A DNA stretch of 64,000 nucleotides from an uncultured Clostridia bacterium (GTDB lineage Bacteria > Bacillota > Clostridia > Oscillospirales > Ruminococcaceae). The notes under the pieces were generated by a model, which searched no databases, was not told the origin of the DNA, and saw only the letters and a list, made by a program, of their open reading frames with translations. Both the position numbers and the translations under genes were made by a program. Below are positions 1-8,035 of this stretch, one piece after another. The stretch's first letter is position 1. Each line of letters begins with the position of its first letter. The stretch lies in the NCBI GenBank assembly GCA_947600065.1, contig CANQFZ010000002.1:98044-162043 (forward strand), in the 5' to 3' direction.

Positions 1-1
1 C

Positions 2-1432
2 GAGAGCATAGACGGGTTTTATAAAATTTGTCCGGAACTTGAATTGTACAGGACTGCCATAGACAGGATCCGCCGCAAACGCGCTCATATCCTCTCCGAA
101 AACGAGGAGCGCATAATGGCTCTTGCGGGAGAGATGCTGGGAACTCCCGAGGACATTTTCTCGCTTTTCAATGATGCGGATCTGAAGTTTCCCGACGCAG
201 TAGATAAAGACGGAAATCATCATCAGCTTACTCACGAAAGCTATATTCCTCTCGTTCAGAGTCCTGACAGGGTACTAAGAAAATCTGCCTTCGACGCTTT
301 ATATCAGACGTATGAGAGCTTTAAAAACACATCTGCTGCAATGCTTTCCGCACAGGTCAAAACTCTTGTTTTCCGTGCAAGAGCAAGAAAATATAAAAGC
401 ACGCTCGAAATGTCGCTCGATCAGAACGAGGTCGATACAAAGGTATATCACAATCTTATCAGTTCCGTCCACGACAATGCAGAGCTTATGCACAGATATG
501 TGAGGATACGTAAAAAGGCGCTTGGACTTGACGAGCTTCACGCTTTTGACCTGTACACGCCTATAGTTGAGGGTATAGAGGACAATGTACCGTATGAGCA
601 GGCAAAGCGTGATGTTTACGATGCTCTTGCTCCTTTGGGCGAGGAATATCGGAAGATCTTCCGCGAAGGTCTGGAGAACGGCTGGATAGATGTCCTCGAA
701 AATGAAGGCAAACGCAGCGGAGCATATTCGGCGGGAGCAAAGGTACATCCGTTTGTTCTGCTTAATTATAAGAATACGCTTAACTGGGAATTTACGCTTG
801 CTCACGAAATGGGTCACGCTATCCATTCATATCTTTCAAACAAAAATCAGCCTACGGTCTATTCGGATTATGTTATTTTCGTGGCGGAGGTCGCATCTAC
901 CTGTAACGAGAGTCTGCTTATGCAATATCTTCTGAAGAACACTACCGATAAAAAACGCAGAGCATTTCTTGTTAATTATTTTCTTGAACAATTCAGGACA
1001 ACATTTTTCCGTCAGGCAATGTTTGCTGAATTTGAGCTGAAAATAAACGAAACCGTTGAAAACGGCGGCAGTCTTACGGCAGAAAAGCTCTGTGAAATGT
1101 ACCGAAAGCTCAACTGCGAATATTACGGAAACGACCTTATAATAGACAGCGGACTGGATATGGAATGGGCAAGGATACCGCATTTCTATTATGATTATTA
1201 CGTATATCAATATGCTACGGGATTTCTTGCTGCAATAGCGCTATCCGAAAGGATACTGAATGAGGGAGAAAGCGCTGTAAAGGATTATATAGGATTTTTG
1301 AGCGGCGGTTGTTCAAAAGATCCTATATCATTGCTAAAGGACGCGGGCGTTGATATGACGTCAGATGTACCCGCTAAAAACGCAATGAAGCTTTTAAATA
1401 AACTACTAGATGAAATGGAGAAGCTCGTGTGA
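2..1432 (+). CDS. pepF: Oligoendopeptidase F-like M3 metallopeptidase (5' end cut by window edge)
   Basis: Zinc endopeptidase that trims oligopeptides in the cytoplasm. The reading frame is already open at base 2 and its first residues (SIDGFYKICPELELYR) fit the middle of the family, so the start lies left of the window; about 476 residues are seen of a usual ~600. The zinc site is plain: HEMGHAIH at about bases 805-828, then the third ligand Glu in the segment FVAEVASTCNE. The C-terminal YYDYYVYQYATGF segment is also typical. The last four bases overlap the GTG start of the next gene (GTGTGA), so translation is probably coupled. Only the subfamily name (PepF versus another M3 member) is uncertain. 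Confidence 0.93.
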   Translation, partial: ESIDGFYKICPELELYRTAIDRIRRKRAHILSENEERIMALAGEMLGTPEDIFSLFNDADLKFPDAVDKDGNHHQLTHESYIPLVQSPDRVLRKSAFDALYQTYESFKNTSAAMLSAQVKTLVFRARARKYKSTLEMSLDQNEVDTKVYHNLISSVHDNAELMHRYVRIRKKALGLDELHAFDLYTPIVEGIEDNVPYEQAKRDVYDALAPLGEEYRKIFREGLENGWIDVLENEGKRSGAYSAGAKVHPFVLLNYKNTLNWEFTLAHEMGHAIHSYLSNKNQPTVYSDYVIFVAEVASTCNESLLMQYLLKNTTDKKRRAFLVNYFLEQFRTTFFRQAMFAEFELKINETVENGGSLTAEKLCEMYRKLNCEYYGNDLIIDSGLDMEWARIPHFYYDYYVYQYATGFLAAIALSERILNEGESAVKDYIGFLSGGCSKDPISLLKDAGVDMTSDVPAKNAMKLLNKLLDEMEKLV

Positions 1433-2514
1433 GCGAACAGTATATAAAAGACAGCCTGCTTGAAGAAAGAGCAAAGCTTAAAAAGATGATCAACATCTGC
1501 GAATGTTTTGATTTTCCTACTGCGATCTTTAACAGTCAGAGCAAATGTGTTTATAGTAAAAACAATTTGATAAAACTGAATTCCGAAGCAAGATCCATTT
1601 TTAAGGAAGATTATTTTTTCGAAGACCTTGGTTTTTACACTACCATCTTTGTAATTAAAGGCATTCAGTATTGCGCGAAAATAGTGAGAACGGATGGATA
1701 TTATATTTGCGGTTTGTTTAACAGTCATCATCTCGGTTCAATGTCAAGATATACCGACTTTGCTGAAAGAATGATATCAAGCATTGACGTCATTCAGGCT
1801 AATTCTTCAAGATTATGGAGAATAATGAAAAATCTGAGAGAGCAGAATATAACAAAGCCTGCTGCAGATATGGAAGTAAGCCTTTTAAAGATAAATCGAG
1901 TATTTCAAAGTATTCTCGAATATCTGAACATGGTAATGCGAATGCCTAATCCGATAATGATAGAGTGTTTGCAGTTTTTAAAAACTATCATAGAGCGTAC
2001 GAATAGCTTAATTGCAAAGTGCAGAAGATGTATTGTTTTTATACATGGAGATGAACCTTGTTATATCGGCGCAGACAGGCGGCATATGATAGTAGCTTTG
2101 GTAAACGCAATTCAGAACTCTCTGATGTATTCTACAAGAGAGTGCGTTCCTACTATTACTTTAAGTACTGTAAAAGAAAACAAAAAGAATTATGTCGTTA
2201 TAAAGATAGTAAACGATATTGCTTACTATACTGAAGATCAAAAGCCTTTGTATGAAGATGACTTTTCAATGAATAAGTTTTCCTGCGGAGTGCCTACTCT
2301 AAAGCGCTTTGCAGAGGAAACCGAAGGAGAATTCACGCTTGAAAAGGTTGATGAGATGGCTGTTACACTGCTGAAAATTCCGGAGGTGAAATGTTATGAA
2401 GACAATTCACTCTTCTTTGAATACGATGAGTATACATATTTTGAAACAGGAATACCTGATTTTCTGGAACTTAAGATGGGAGAAATCGTTGAATTATTCA
2501 GCGACGATACTTGA
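1429..2514 (+). CDS. Degenerate sensor histidine kinase-like protein
   Basis: A 361-residue soluble protein with no membrane segment. The C-terminal half looks like a GHKL-type ATPase: an N-box-like stretch RRHMIVALVNAIQNSLMYS near residues 220-240, a weak D-box-like IVND, and a Gly-containing G2-like segment GVPTLKRFAEETEGEF. In the place of the dimerisation helix (residues ~145-200) I see no His-Glu/Asp-x-R-T-P phosphoacceptor. The N-terminal ~130 residues may be a divergent sensory (PAS-like) fold; this is inference. It overlaps the peptidase gene by 4 bases and precedes a canonical response regulator/kinase pair 250 bases downstream. It could be an accessory or ATP-binding decoy kinase of that system, or an unrelated GHKL protein. 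The start is GTG, fixed by the overlap. Confidence 0.6.
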   Translation: MSEQYIKDSLLEERAKLKKMINICECFDFPTAIFNSQSKCVYSKNNLIKLNSEARSIFKEDYFFEDLGFYTTIFVIKGIQYCAKIVRTDGYYICGLFNSHHLGSMSRYTDFAERMISSIDVIQANSSRLWRIMKNLREQNITKPAADMEVSLLKINRVFQSILEYLNMVMRMPNPIMIECLQFLKTIIERTNSLIAKCRRCIVFIHGDEPCYIGADRRHMIVALVNAIQNSLMYSTRECVPTITLSTVKENKKNYVVIKIVNDIAYYTEDQKPLYEDDFSMNKFSCGVPTLKRFAEETEGEFTLEKVDEMAVTLLKIPEVKCYEDNSLFFEYDEYTYFETGIPDFLELKMGEIVELFSDDT

Positions 2515-2576
2515 TTTTTAATAAATTTCAGTTGGTTATCACGTTGTTTTCATAATTTTTTTGTATCATTATCTTT

Positions 2577-2723
2577 GGGCAAGGGAACTTGTCCTTATGA
2601 CATGGCGGCAATGTTCATAATTTTCTCTTTATTATTTAGGGCGTTCTTTTAAAGCTTGTCCACATAGATCTGCCGCAAGATGAGGCGTTTATGTGAGCAG
2701 GCTACGAAACAGAAGGAACGCCC
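2577..2723 (+). ncRNA. Candidate structured RNA or leader upstream of the response regulator gene
   Basis: The 250-base gap holds three consecutive hairpins. First, GGGCAAG-GGAA-CTTGTCC at 2577-2594, seven pairs closed by a GGAA loop. Second, TATGACAT paired with ATGTTCATA at about 2597-2620 with one bulge. Third, a long irregular hairpin at 2639-2723 whose base is GGGCGTTCTTTT paired with GAAGGAACGCCC, followed inward by AGCTTG/CAGGCT, CACATA/TATGTG and a small GCC/GGC tip. The arrangement suggests a structured 5' leader or a free small RNA (a long bulged hairpin of the 6S/SRP style). I do not recognise a named family. No open frame with a ribosome site occupies the stretch. Pairings were read by eye. 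Confidence 0.4.
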
Positions 2724-2765
2724 GCTTTTACTTAATCGGGAAATAGAAAGGAAAGAGGTGCTTTT

Positions 2766-3443
2766 GTGTATAAAATACTTGTTGTTGACGATGAAGAGCA
2801 TATCCGCGAAGTAATAAAGGAATATGCCGAATTTGAAGGTCACGAGGTAGACGAAGCAAGCGACGGTATGCAAGCAATAGAAATGGCAAAGGCAAAGGAT
2901 TATGATATAATAATAATGGATATCATGATGCCGAGGCTCGACGGGTATTCAGCCTGCAAGGAAATAAGAAAATATAAACAAACACCTGTGATGATGCTGT
3001 CGGCGCGCGGAGAAGAATACGATAAGCTCTTCGGGTTTGAGATAGGAATAGACGATTATGTCGTTAAACCGTTTTCGCCAAAGGAAGTTATGGCGAGAAT
3101 AAATGCAATAGTAAAGCGAAATTCGACCGTTTCTGCACAAACGTCCCCATCCGATACGGAAAAGTTTGAGGGTCTTGAAATAAATTTTGTTTCACGTAAC
3201 GTCTATATTGACGGAGTAAAAGCAAATCTGACGCCAAAAGAATACGATCTTCTGTTCTATCTTGTAAGGAACAAAAACATTGCTCTTACAAGGAACAAAT
3301 TGCTCGAGGAAGTGTGGGGCTATGACTTTTTCGGCGATGACAGAACAATTGACACTCACATAAAAATGCTTAGAAACAATCTGGGACCATATAGAAAATT
3401 TATAGTAACTTTGCGCGGATTGGGGTATAAATTCGAGGTTTAA
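2766..3443 (+). CDS. OmpR/PhoB-family response regulator
   Basis: DNA-binding two-component regulator, 225 residues. The receiver domain (1-118) has the acidic pair Asp8-Asp9, phosphoacceptor Asp52 in IIIMDIMMP, switch Ser79 and conserved Lys101 followed by Pro. The winged-helix effector domain (~130-225) shows the usual LTPKEYDLLFYLVRNKN and DRTIDTHIKMLRNNLG segments. The GTG start sits behind GAAAGGAAAGAGG, and the protein then begins YKILVVDDEE, as expected. The stop is one base before the kinase gene, so the pair is co-transcribed. The target genes cannot be deduced. Confidence 0.95.
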   Translation: MYKILVVDDEEHIREVIKEYAEFEGHEVDEASDGMQAIEMAKAKDYDIIIMDIMMPRLDGYSACKEIRKYKQTPVMMLSARGEEYDKLFGFEIGIDDYVVKPFSPKEVMARINAIVKRNSTVSAQTSPSDTEKFEGLEINFVSRNVYIDGVKANLTPKEYDLLFYLVRNKNIALTRNKLLEEVWGYDFFGDDRTIDTHIKMLRNNLGPYRKFIVTLRGLGYKFEV

Positions 3444-3444
3444 A

Positions 3445-4944
3445 ATGAATTTTTTCCGTAGCATTAAAGTTCGCGTCTGGGCGAGATTTGAAATTATCGT
3501 TCTTGCGATGCTGGCTTTTACTTATATTTTTCTTATTGCTATGTTTCCGATGTATTACGGCTGGATGAAACGATATGAAATAAGTGAAACACTTGCTGAG
3601 ATAAGTTCTGAATGGAGCGAAGACGATGAGTCGTATATCAGTAAACATATGCAAAACATTGTCGTAAAACAGGCGTCGGACAAGAAGATGTTTATTGAGA
3701 TCGTCTATGAAAACGGCACTACTTATATAATAAACAGACTTGGTGGAAGTATTTCGCTGTTGATGCTTTCAAAAGATGATTTTATAGACAGCGTAAAGAA
3801 ATCAGAGTCGGGCCTTATATACAAAACATTCCGTGACGAACAGGAAGACAATTTTGTTCTGATGCTTGGGAGTTATCTTGGCGGAAATAAAAATTCTCCC
3901 GATTCTTATATTTTTATATTCAATTATCTTCAGCCTATAGGTACAACAGTTCAAATTTTCCAGAGCCAATTTTATATTGTCGGACTGTTGATAATGCTCC
4001 TTACTATCTTTATGTCTGCATTTTTCTCAAATAAAATATCAGAGCCGATAATAAGAATAAACAACTCCGCAAAAAGTCTTTCACAGGGAAAATTTGACGT
4101 TAAAATAGGAAAACGCGACTATGAAGAAATAAAACAGCTTGCAGGAACTCTATCGGACGCCTCAAAGGAAATAGCAAAATCCGATGACCTGCGCAGAGAG
4201 CTTATGTCGAACATTTCTCATGATCTTCGTACTCCTTTGACTATGATAAAGGCTTATGCCGAAATGATACGCGATATATCGGGAGATAATCCCGAAAAAC
4301 GCGAAAAACATCTTAAAGTTATTATAGACGAAACAGACAGACTTTCTTCTCTTGTAACGGATATACTTGATCTTTCAAAGCTTCAGGCGGGCGTTTCCGA
4401 GCTTAATATAGAAACGTTCGATCTGTCAGATAATATTTCTGAAGTCGTATCACGTTTTGAAGTAATAAGAATTAACGAGGGCATTTCCATTGAATTGCAG
4501 GCAGAAGATAATATACGGATATACGCCGATGTTACAAAGCTTGACCAGGTCATATATAATCTTATAAACAACGCTGTAACATATGTTGGAGAAGACAATA
4601 TAATAATAGTAAGACTTTTCAGGATACAAAACGGGATCGTGCGGTTTGAGGTCGAAGATCACGGAGAAGGAATTTCTCCTGAAAATCTGCCGTATATCTG
4701 GGACAGATATTATAAGGTGAGTGAGCGTTCTTCTACTCATAAACGCGCCAAAATGGGGAGCGGAATAGGACTTTCTATAGTAAAAAGCATTCTCGAACAG
4801 CACGGGTTTAAATACGGCGCTGAAAGCAGTCTCGGAAAGGGAAGTAAGTTCTGGTTTGAAGCTCCGGAATATTCGGAAGCTTCTCCCGAAATACCCAAAA
4901 AGCATATGTTTGATAAATCGGATAAGAACCAGAAAAAACAGTAA
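3445..4944 (+). CDS. Membrane sensor histidine kinase (HAMP, HisKA, HATPase_c)
   Basis: Partner of the upstream response regulator. It has two transmembrane helices (about residues 17-38 and 177-195) enclosing a ~140-residue extracytoplasmic sensor domain, a HAMP linker (~198-250), the phosphoacceptor His259 in SNISHDLRTPLTMIKAYAEM, and a complete ATPase domain: N box DQVIYNLINNAVTYV, G1 VEDHGEGI, F box and G2 GSGIGLSIVKSILEQHG. Length 499 is normal for the class. A strong terminator follows directly, closing the two-gene unit. The ligand is unknown; the sensor domain has no recognisable fold by eye. Confidence 0.95.
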   Translation: MNFFRSIKVRVWARFEIIVLAMLAFTYIFLIAMFPMYYGWMKRYEISETLAEISSEWSEDDESYISKHMQNIVVKQASDKKMFIEIVYENGTTYIINRLGGSISLLMLSKDDFIDSVKKSESGLIYKTFRDEQEDNFVLMLGSYLGGNKNSPDSYIFIFNYLQPIGTTVQIFQSQFYIVGLLIMLLTIFMSAFFSNKISEPIIRINNSAKSLSQGKFDVKIGKRDYEEIKQLAGTLSDASKEIAKSDDLRRELMSNISHDLRTPLTMIKAYAEMIRDISGDNPEKREKHLKVIIDETDRLSSLVTDILDLSKLQAGVSELNIETFDLSDNISEVVSRFEVIRINEGISIELQAEDNIRIYADVTKLDQVIYNLINNAVTYVGEDNIIIVRLFRIQNGIVRFEVEDHGEGISPENLPYIWDRYYKVSERSSTHKRAKMGSGIGLSIVKSILEQHGFKYGAESSLGKGSKFWFEAPEYSEASPEIPKKHMFDKSDKNQKKQ

Positions 4945-4951
4945 ATAAACT

Positions 4952-4980
4952 AAAGCGGACAGGACTTGTCCGCTTTTTTT
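4952..4980 (+). terminator. Rho-independent terminator of the two-component operon
   Basis: AAAGCGGACA / TGTCCGCTTT stem with a short GGACT-region loop followed by a run of T. It lies 8 bases after the kinase stop codon. Confidence 0.9.
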
Positions 4981-5039
4981 ATGAATAATAAACAAGCGCA
5001 TTATAATAGAATAAATCAAAAACACGAAAGGAATATTCT

Positions 5040-5441
5040 ATGATCTGGCTGATAGTAAAACTTGCACTTGAAAACATTTTATTTTTCGGATTGCATTTTG
5101 AGGGGAAAAACAACTTTCCCAAACAGCTTTCCGCAAAAGAAGAACAACGCTGTCTTAAAAAAATGTCTTCTCCCGAATGCACCGAGGAAGAAAAAAAGGA
5201 AGCACGCGACAAGCTGATAGTTCATAATCTTAGGCTCGTGGCGTATATAGTAAACAAAAAGTATCCCGATTTTTCCGATATAGACGACCTTGTTTCAATA
5301 GGAACTATTGGTCTGATACGCGCTGCAGAAACGTTTGACCCCGCAAAGAACAACAAATTTTCCACTTATGCTTCCAGATGTATTGATAATCCTATCACAC
5401 CATTACGGAAACATTTTCTTTGTCTCTTAGCTTTACAATAA
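5040..5441 (+). pseudogene. sigK: sigK 5' fragment (sporulation sigma-K, broken at the skin-type junction)
   Basis: Residues 1-117 (bases 5040-5390) read as the N-terminal half of pro-sigma-K: a hydrophobic pro-sequence (MIWLIVKLALENILFFG), then NNFPKQLSAKEE, region 2 with LIVHNLRLVAYIV, DDLVSIGTIGLIRAAETFD and FSTYASRCIDN. The similarity stops right after the Asn codon at 5388-5390. The last 16 codons (PITPLRKHFLC...) are antisense to the bioB 3' end, and the stop is at 5439. Regions 3 and 4, including the C-terminal helix-turn-helix, are missing and I find them nowhere in this window. In Bacillus subtilis and several clostridia, sigK is split by an excisable skin element inside this same Arg-Cys-Ile-Glu-Asn-Glu segment. 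It may be half of a developmentally rearranged gene or a dead remnant. The start has AAAGGA 8 bases upstream. Confidence 0.8.
5380..5395. other. Putative recombination junction (att-like half-site) inside sigK
   Basis: Homology to sigma-K ends after codon AAT at 5388-5390, and the bioB stop (TCA on this strand) is at 5395-5397, so two unrelated genes abut within five bases. The position matches the skin-element crossover in other sigK genes. The call rests on position only; no repeat partner was found in the window. Confidence 0.45.
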
Positions 5442-6381
5442 ACCCAAGCTCTTTTGTAGTTTTCATATCGTTTTCAACGGAAACTCCGCTTGTGGTCAGC
5501 ATATCTCCCGATATTGCGGCGTTTGCTCCAGAAAGTAAAAGTGTTTTTCCCATATCGCTAAAAAGTCCTCTTCCTCCCGCAAGCCGAATTTGCGCGTTTG
5601 GGATAATAAATCGGAAAATAGCAACTATCCGCGCTGCTTCATCTTCGGTCATTATTTTGTAGCTTTCAAACGGCGTTCCGATTATAGGATTTAATATATT
5701 CACGGGGACTGATCTAATGTCAAGCTCTCGCAAAGTAAACGCCATATCTATCCTGTCTTCCGGTGTTTCGCCTACTCCCATAATGCCGCCGCTGCATACC
5801 TCAAGACCCGCGTTTTTTGCGGCGATTATTGTTTTCAGTTTGTCGTCAAACGTGTGAGTTGTGCATATTTTAGGGAAAAATCTTCGTGATGTTTCAAGAT
5901 TGTTGTGAACGCGAGTAACACCCGCTTCTTTCAGTTTTAGAAAATTGCTCTCGTCGAGTAATCCCGCCGAAACACATACGGATATAGGACAAACCTTTTT
6001 TATCTCATGTACACTTTCGCAAAGGCTGTCAACTTCGCTGTCCGAAAGTTTTTTACCCGAACATACTATCGAAAACCTCAATACCCCTCGTTCATAGTTG
6101 TACAATGCGTGCTCTACGATCTCCTTTGTATCAAGCAGCGGATATTCCTCATGTTTAGCTTTGCTTTGAAAAGATTGCACACAGTATTTGCAATTTTCCG
6201 AACAGCACCCGCTTTTCCCGTTTATGATAGTACACATATCGAAAACATTTCCGCAGAATTTCTGCCTTATTTCATTCGCCGCTGTGCAAAGCTCTCCTAG
6301 CGGCGCATGTATAAGCGAAACAGCTTCTTCTCTTGTGATATTTTCTCCGTTTAGTATCTTTTCTTTCAGCTCAGCGATCAT
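5395..6381 (-). CDS. bioB: Biotin synthase
   Basis: Radical SAM enzyme that inserts sulfur into dethiobiotin, the last step of biotin synthesis. The SAM-cluster motif is CSENCKYC near residues 60-67; further conserved Cys in RFSIVCSGKK, ISVCVSAG and GLEVCSGGIMG, and the Arg in IRLAGGR, fit the auxiliary [2Fe-2S] site. At 328 residues it is full length. It is the last gene of birA-bioY-bioB and overlaps bioY by 11 bases. The last dozen residues (LRDKENVSVMV) are not typical and may have been created by the junction with the sigK fragment that abuts the stop. No other biotin-synthesis genes are in the window, so the cell may convert imported dethiobiotin or carry bioA/D/F elsewhere. Confidence 0.95.
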   Translation of the reverse strand: MIAELKEKILNGENITREEAVSLIHAPLGELCTAANEIRQKFCGNVFDMCTIINGKSGCCSENCKYCVQSFQSKAKHEEYPLLDTKEIVEHALYNYERGVLRFSIVCSGKKLSDSEVDSLCESVHEIKKVCPISVCVSAGLLDESNFLKLKEAGVTRVHNNLETSRRFFPKICTTHTFDDKLKTIIAAKNAGLEVCSGGIMGVGETPEDRIDMAFTLRELDIRSVPVNILNPIIGTPFESYKIMTEDEAARIVAIFRFIIPNAQIRLAGGRGLFSDMGKTLLLSGANAAISGDMLTTSGVSVENDMKTTKELGFIVKLRDKENVSVMV

Positions 6382-6955
6382 TTTTGTCAGCCTCCTGATG
6401 ATATTTTCTTACTATAGGTATAAGGCGCTTTGAGATAAAGACGGCTATTACGCTTATAGCAAGGTCTTTAGGGAAAAGAAGTACAAAGCAATATAATAAA
6501 CAATCTCCTATACTAATGCCGCCTTCTCCGACCCAAAGATTTGAAGCCAGGTAAAAATAAACTACCCCAAATGCATACATTATCAAAACGCCTATAAAGT
6601 CCGCTGTCAGAAGCCGTTTTATCGAAGGATTAGGCACGGCGTTAGCGATCTTTCCCGTGATATAAGCGCCTATAATAAAACCTATCATATACCCGAAGGT
6701 CGGTTTAAGGATATAGAAAAATCCTCCTCCCTCCGTAAATATCGGAATGCCTATAAGCCCCAGCATAACGTAAACAACAACGCTCAATGCGCCGAATTTT
6801 CCTCCGAGAAGCATAGCCGCAAGAACTATGAAAAATACCTGAAGCGTAACGTTTATGTAGGGTATAGGTATTCTTATAAACGCTCCTATAGCTATAAGCG
6901 CGGCAAAAATCGCGCACATACAAATCATAACTGTTTTACTTTTTGCTTTTGTCAT
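6371..6955 (-). CDS. bioY: BioY-family biotin transporter substrate-binding subunit
   Basis: Integral membrane S-component of an ECF-type biotin importer, 194 residues with five to six predicted helices. Typical signatures are the N-terminal helix followed by RIPIPYINVTLQVFFIVLAAMLLG and the Gly-rich IFTEGGGFFYILKPTFGYMIGF loop. AAGGAG precedes the ATG. It overlaps birA by 20 bases and bioB by 11, so the three genes form one tightly packed operon. Uptake probably needs a shared EcfAA'T module encoded elsewhere, although some BioY proteins work alone. Confidence 0.93.
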   Translation of the reverse strand: MTKAKSKTVMICMCAIFAALIAIGAFIRIPIPYINVTLQVFFIVLAAMLLGGKFGALSVVVYVMLGLIGIPIFTEGGGFFYILKPTFGYMIGFIIGAYITGKIANAVPNPSIKRLLTADFIGVLIMYAFGVVYFYLASNLWVGEGGISIGDCLLYCFVLLFPKDLAISVIAVFISKRLIPIVRKYHQEADKNDR

Positions 6956-7928
6956 TTTTTCTCCTTATACTTATCTCGCCCGAATATATTACATCTTCAT
7001 TATTGTTTTCATATCTGACTTTAAGGGCGAAATTATCGTCAATTCCGAGCAACACCGCAGGAGTTACCGTTTCATTGTCAGCGCCCGAATAAATATTGAT
7101 CTTTTCTCCCTGCCACATAAGCCGTTTTTTGTATTCACTAAGCCCGCCGCATTCGGGAAGCTGTTCATAAAGCTCCGTAAATCTGTCATAAAATTCGGAG
7201 GCTAATTTGTTTTTTGTATTAGGAATATTTTCTTTCAAAAGCGCGCCTGCTGTATCCGATATTTCGGTTGGAAAACCGTCTTTAGGATAATAAACGTTTA
7301 TACCTATGCCTATGATAACATGATCAAACATTCCGTTTTCAATGTTTACAGCAGCTACCGTAGATATTCCCGCAACTTTTTTCCCACCGCAAAAAATGTC
7401 GTTTACCCATTTTATGTCGGTCTTTATGCCCGTTACATTTTCTATTGATGCGCAGGCAGCGACCGCTGCGGCTGCCGTAATTTTAACCGATTCTTTTGCA
7501 GAGAATTTCGGGCGCAGCAAAATACTTAAATAAAGTCCCGTATCAGCAGGGGAGAAGAAACTGCGTCCGCGCCGTCCATAACCGTTTGTCTGTTCGGACG
7601 CTATCATCATGGTCCCTTCTTTTTCACCTTTTATAGCAAGTTCATTAAGATACGCGTTTGTTGAGCCGACTGTTTTTAGCAGAATGATATTACTGTTATT
7701 TTTTAAATATCGGCAAACTCCCGATTTACTCAGGACATCTCCGCTGTCGTCGAGCTGATATCCGCGATTTGTAACGGCATTTATTTCAAATCCGTCAATT
7801 CTAAGCGACTTTATTGATTTCCAGACCGCTCCTCTGGTACAATAGAGCTTCTTTGCGATATATTCGCCCGAAATGAAATTGTTTCTATTTTCTTCGAGAA
7901 GTTCAAGTACTTGTTCTTTTATAGTCAA
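6936..7928 (-). CDS. birA: Bifunctional biotin-protein ligase / biotin operon repressor
   Basis: It activates biotin to biotinyl-AMP and attaches it to carboxylase carrier domains; the N-terminal winged helix makes it a repressor. Visible parts are an HTH (residues ~5-60, ISGEYIAKKLYCTRGAVWKSI), the ligase motif YGRRGRSFFSPADTGLYLS, the IKWVNDIFCGGKKVAGI core and a C-terminal SH3-like domain. I place the start at TTG 7928 because GAGG lies about 9 bases upstream and the protein then begins LTIKEQVLELLEE as in homologues. An in-frame ATG at 7943 lacks a ribosome site. A perfect-spacing promoter and a BirA-type palindrome lie directly upstream, which predicts autoregulation of birA-bioY-bioB. 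Confidence 0.92.
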   Translation of the reverse strand: MTIKEQVLELLEENRNNFISGEYIAKKLYCTRGAVWKSIKSLRIDGFEINAVTNRGYQLDDSGDVLSKSGVCRYLKNNSNIILLKTVGSTNAYLNELAIKGEKEGTMMIASEQTNGYGRRGRSFFSPADTGLYLSILLRPKFSAKESVKITAAAAVAACASIENVTGIKTDIKWVNDIFCGGKKVAGISTVAAVNIENGMFDHVIIGIGINVYYPKDGFPTEISDTAGALLKENIPNTKNKLASEFYDRFTELYEQLPECGGLSEYKKRLMWQGEKINIYSGADNETVTPAVLLGIDDNFALKVRYENNNEDVIYSGEISIRRKNDKSKK

Positions 7929-7929
7929 G

Positions 7930-7963
7930 ATCGTATACCTCATTTGTTTACTTCGTATACAAT
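7930..7963 (-). promoter_or_regulatory. BirA operator
   Basis: Two near-identical inverted half-sites, ATTGTATAC and GTATACGAT in the direction of transcription, are separated by about 15 bases, the geometry of BirA boxes. The element covers the transcription start region and the ribosome site of birA, so bound BirA would block the operon. Confidence 0.7.
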
Positions 7964-7990
7964 TATATCATTTGAAAAACAGAATGTCAA
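7962..7990 (-). promoter_or_regulatory. Sigma-A promoter of the biotin operon
   Basis: On the minus strand, TTGACA (7985-7990) and TATAAT (7962-7967) match the consensus exactly, with a 17-base spacer. The -10 box touches the BirA palindrome. Confidence 0.85.
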
Positions 7991-8035
7991 CCTTTATTAA
8001 AAAAGAGTTGACAATTATTGAATTAAGTAATGTCA

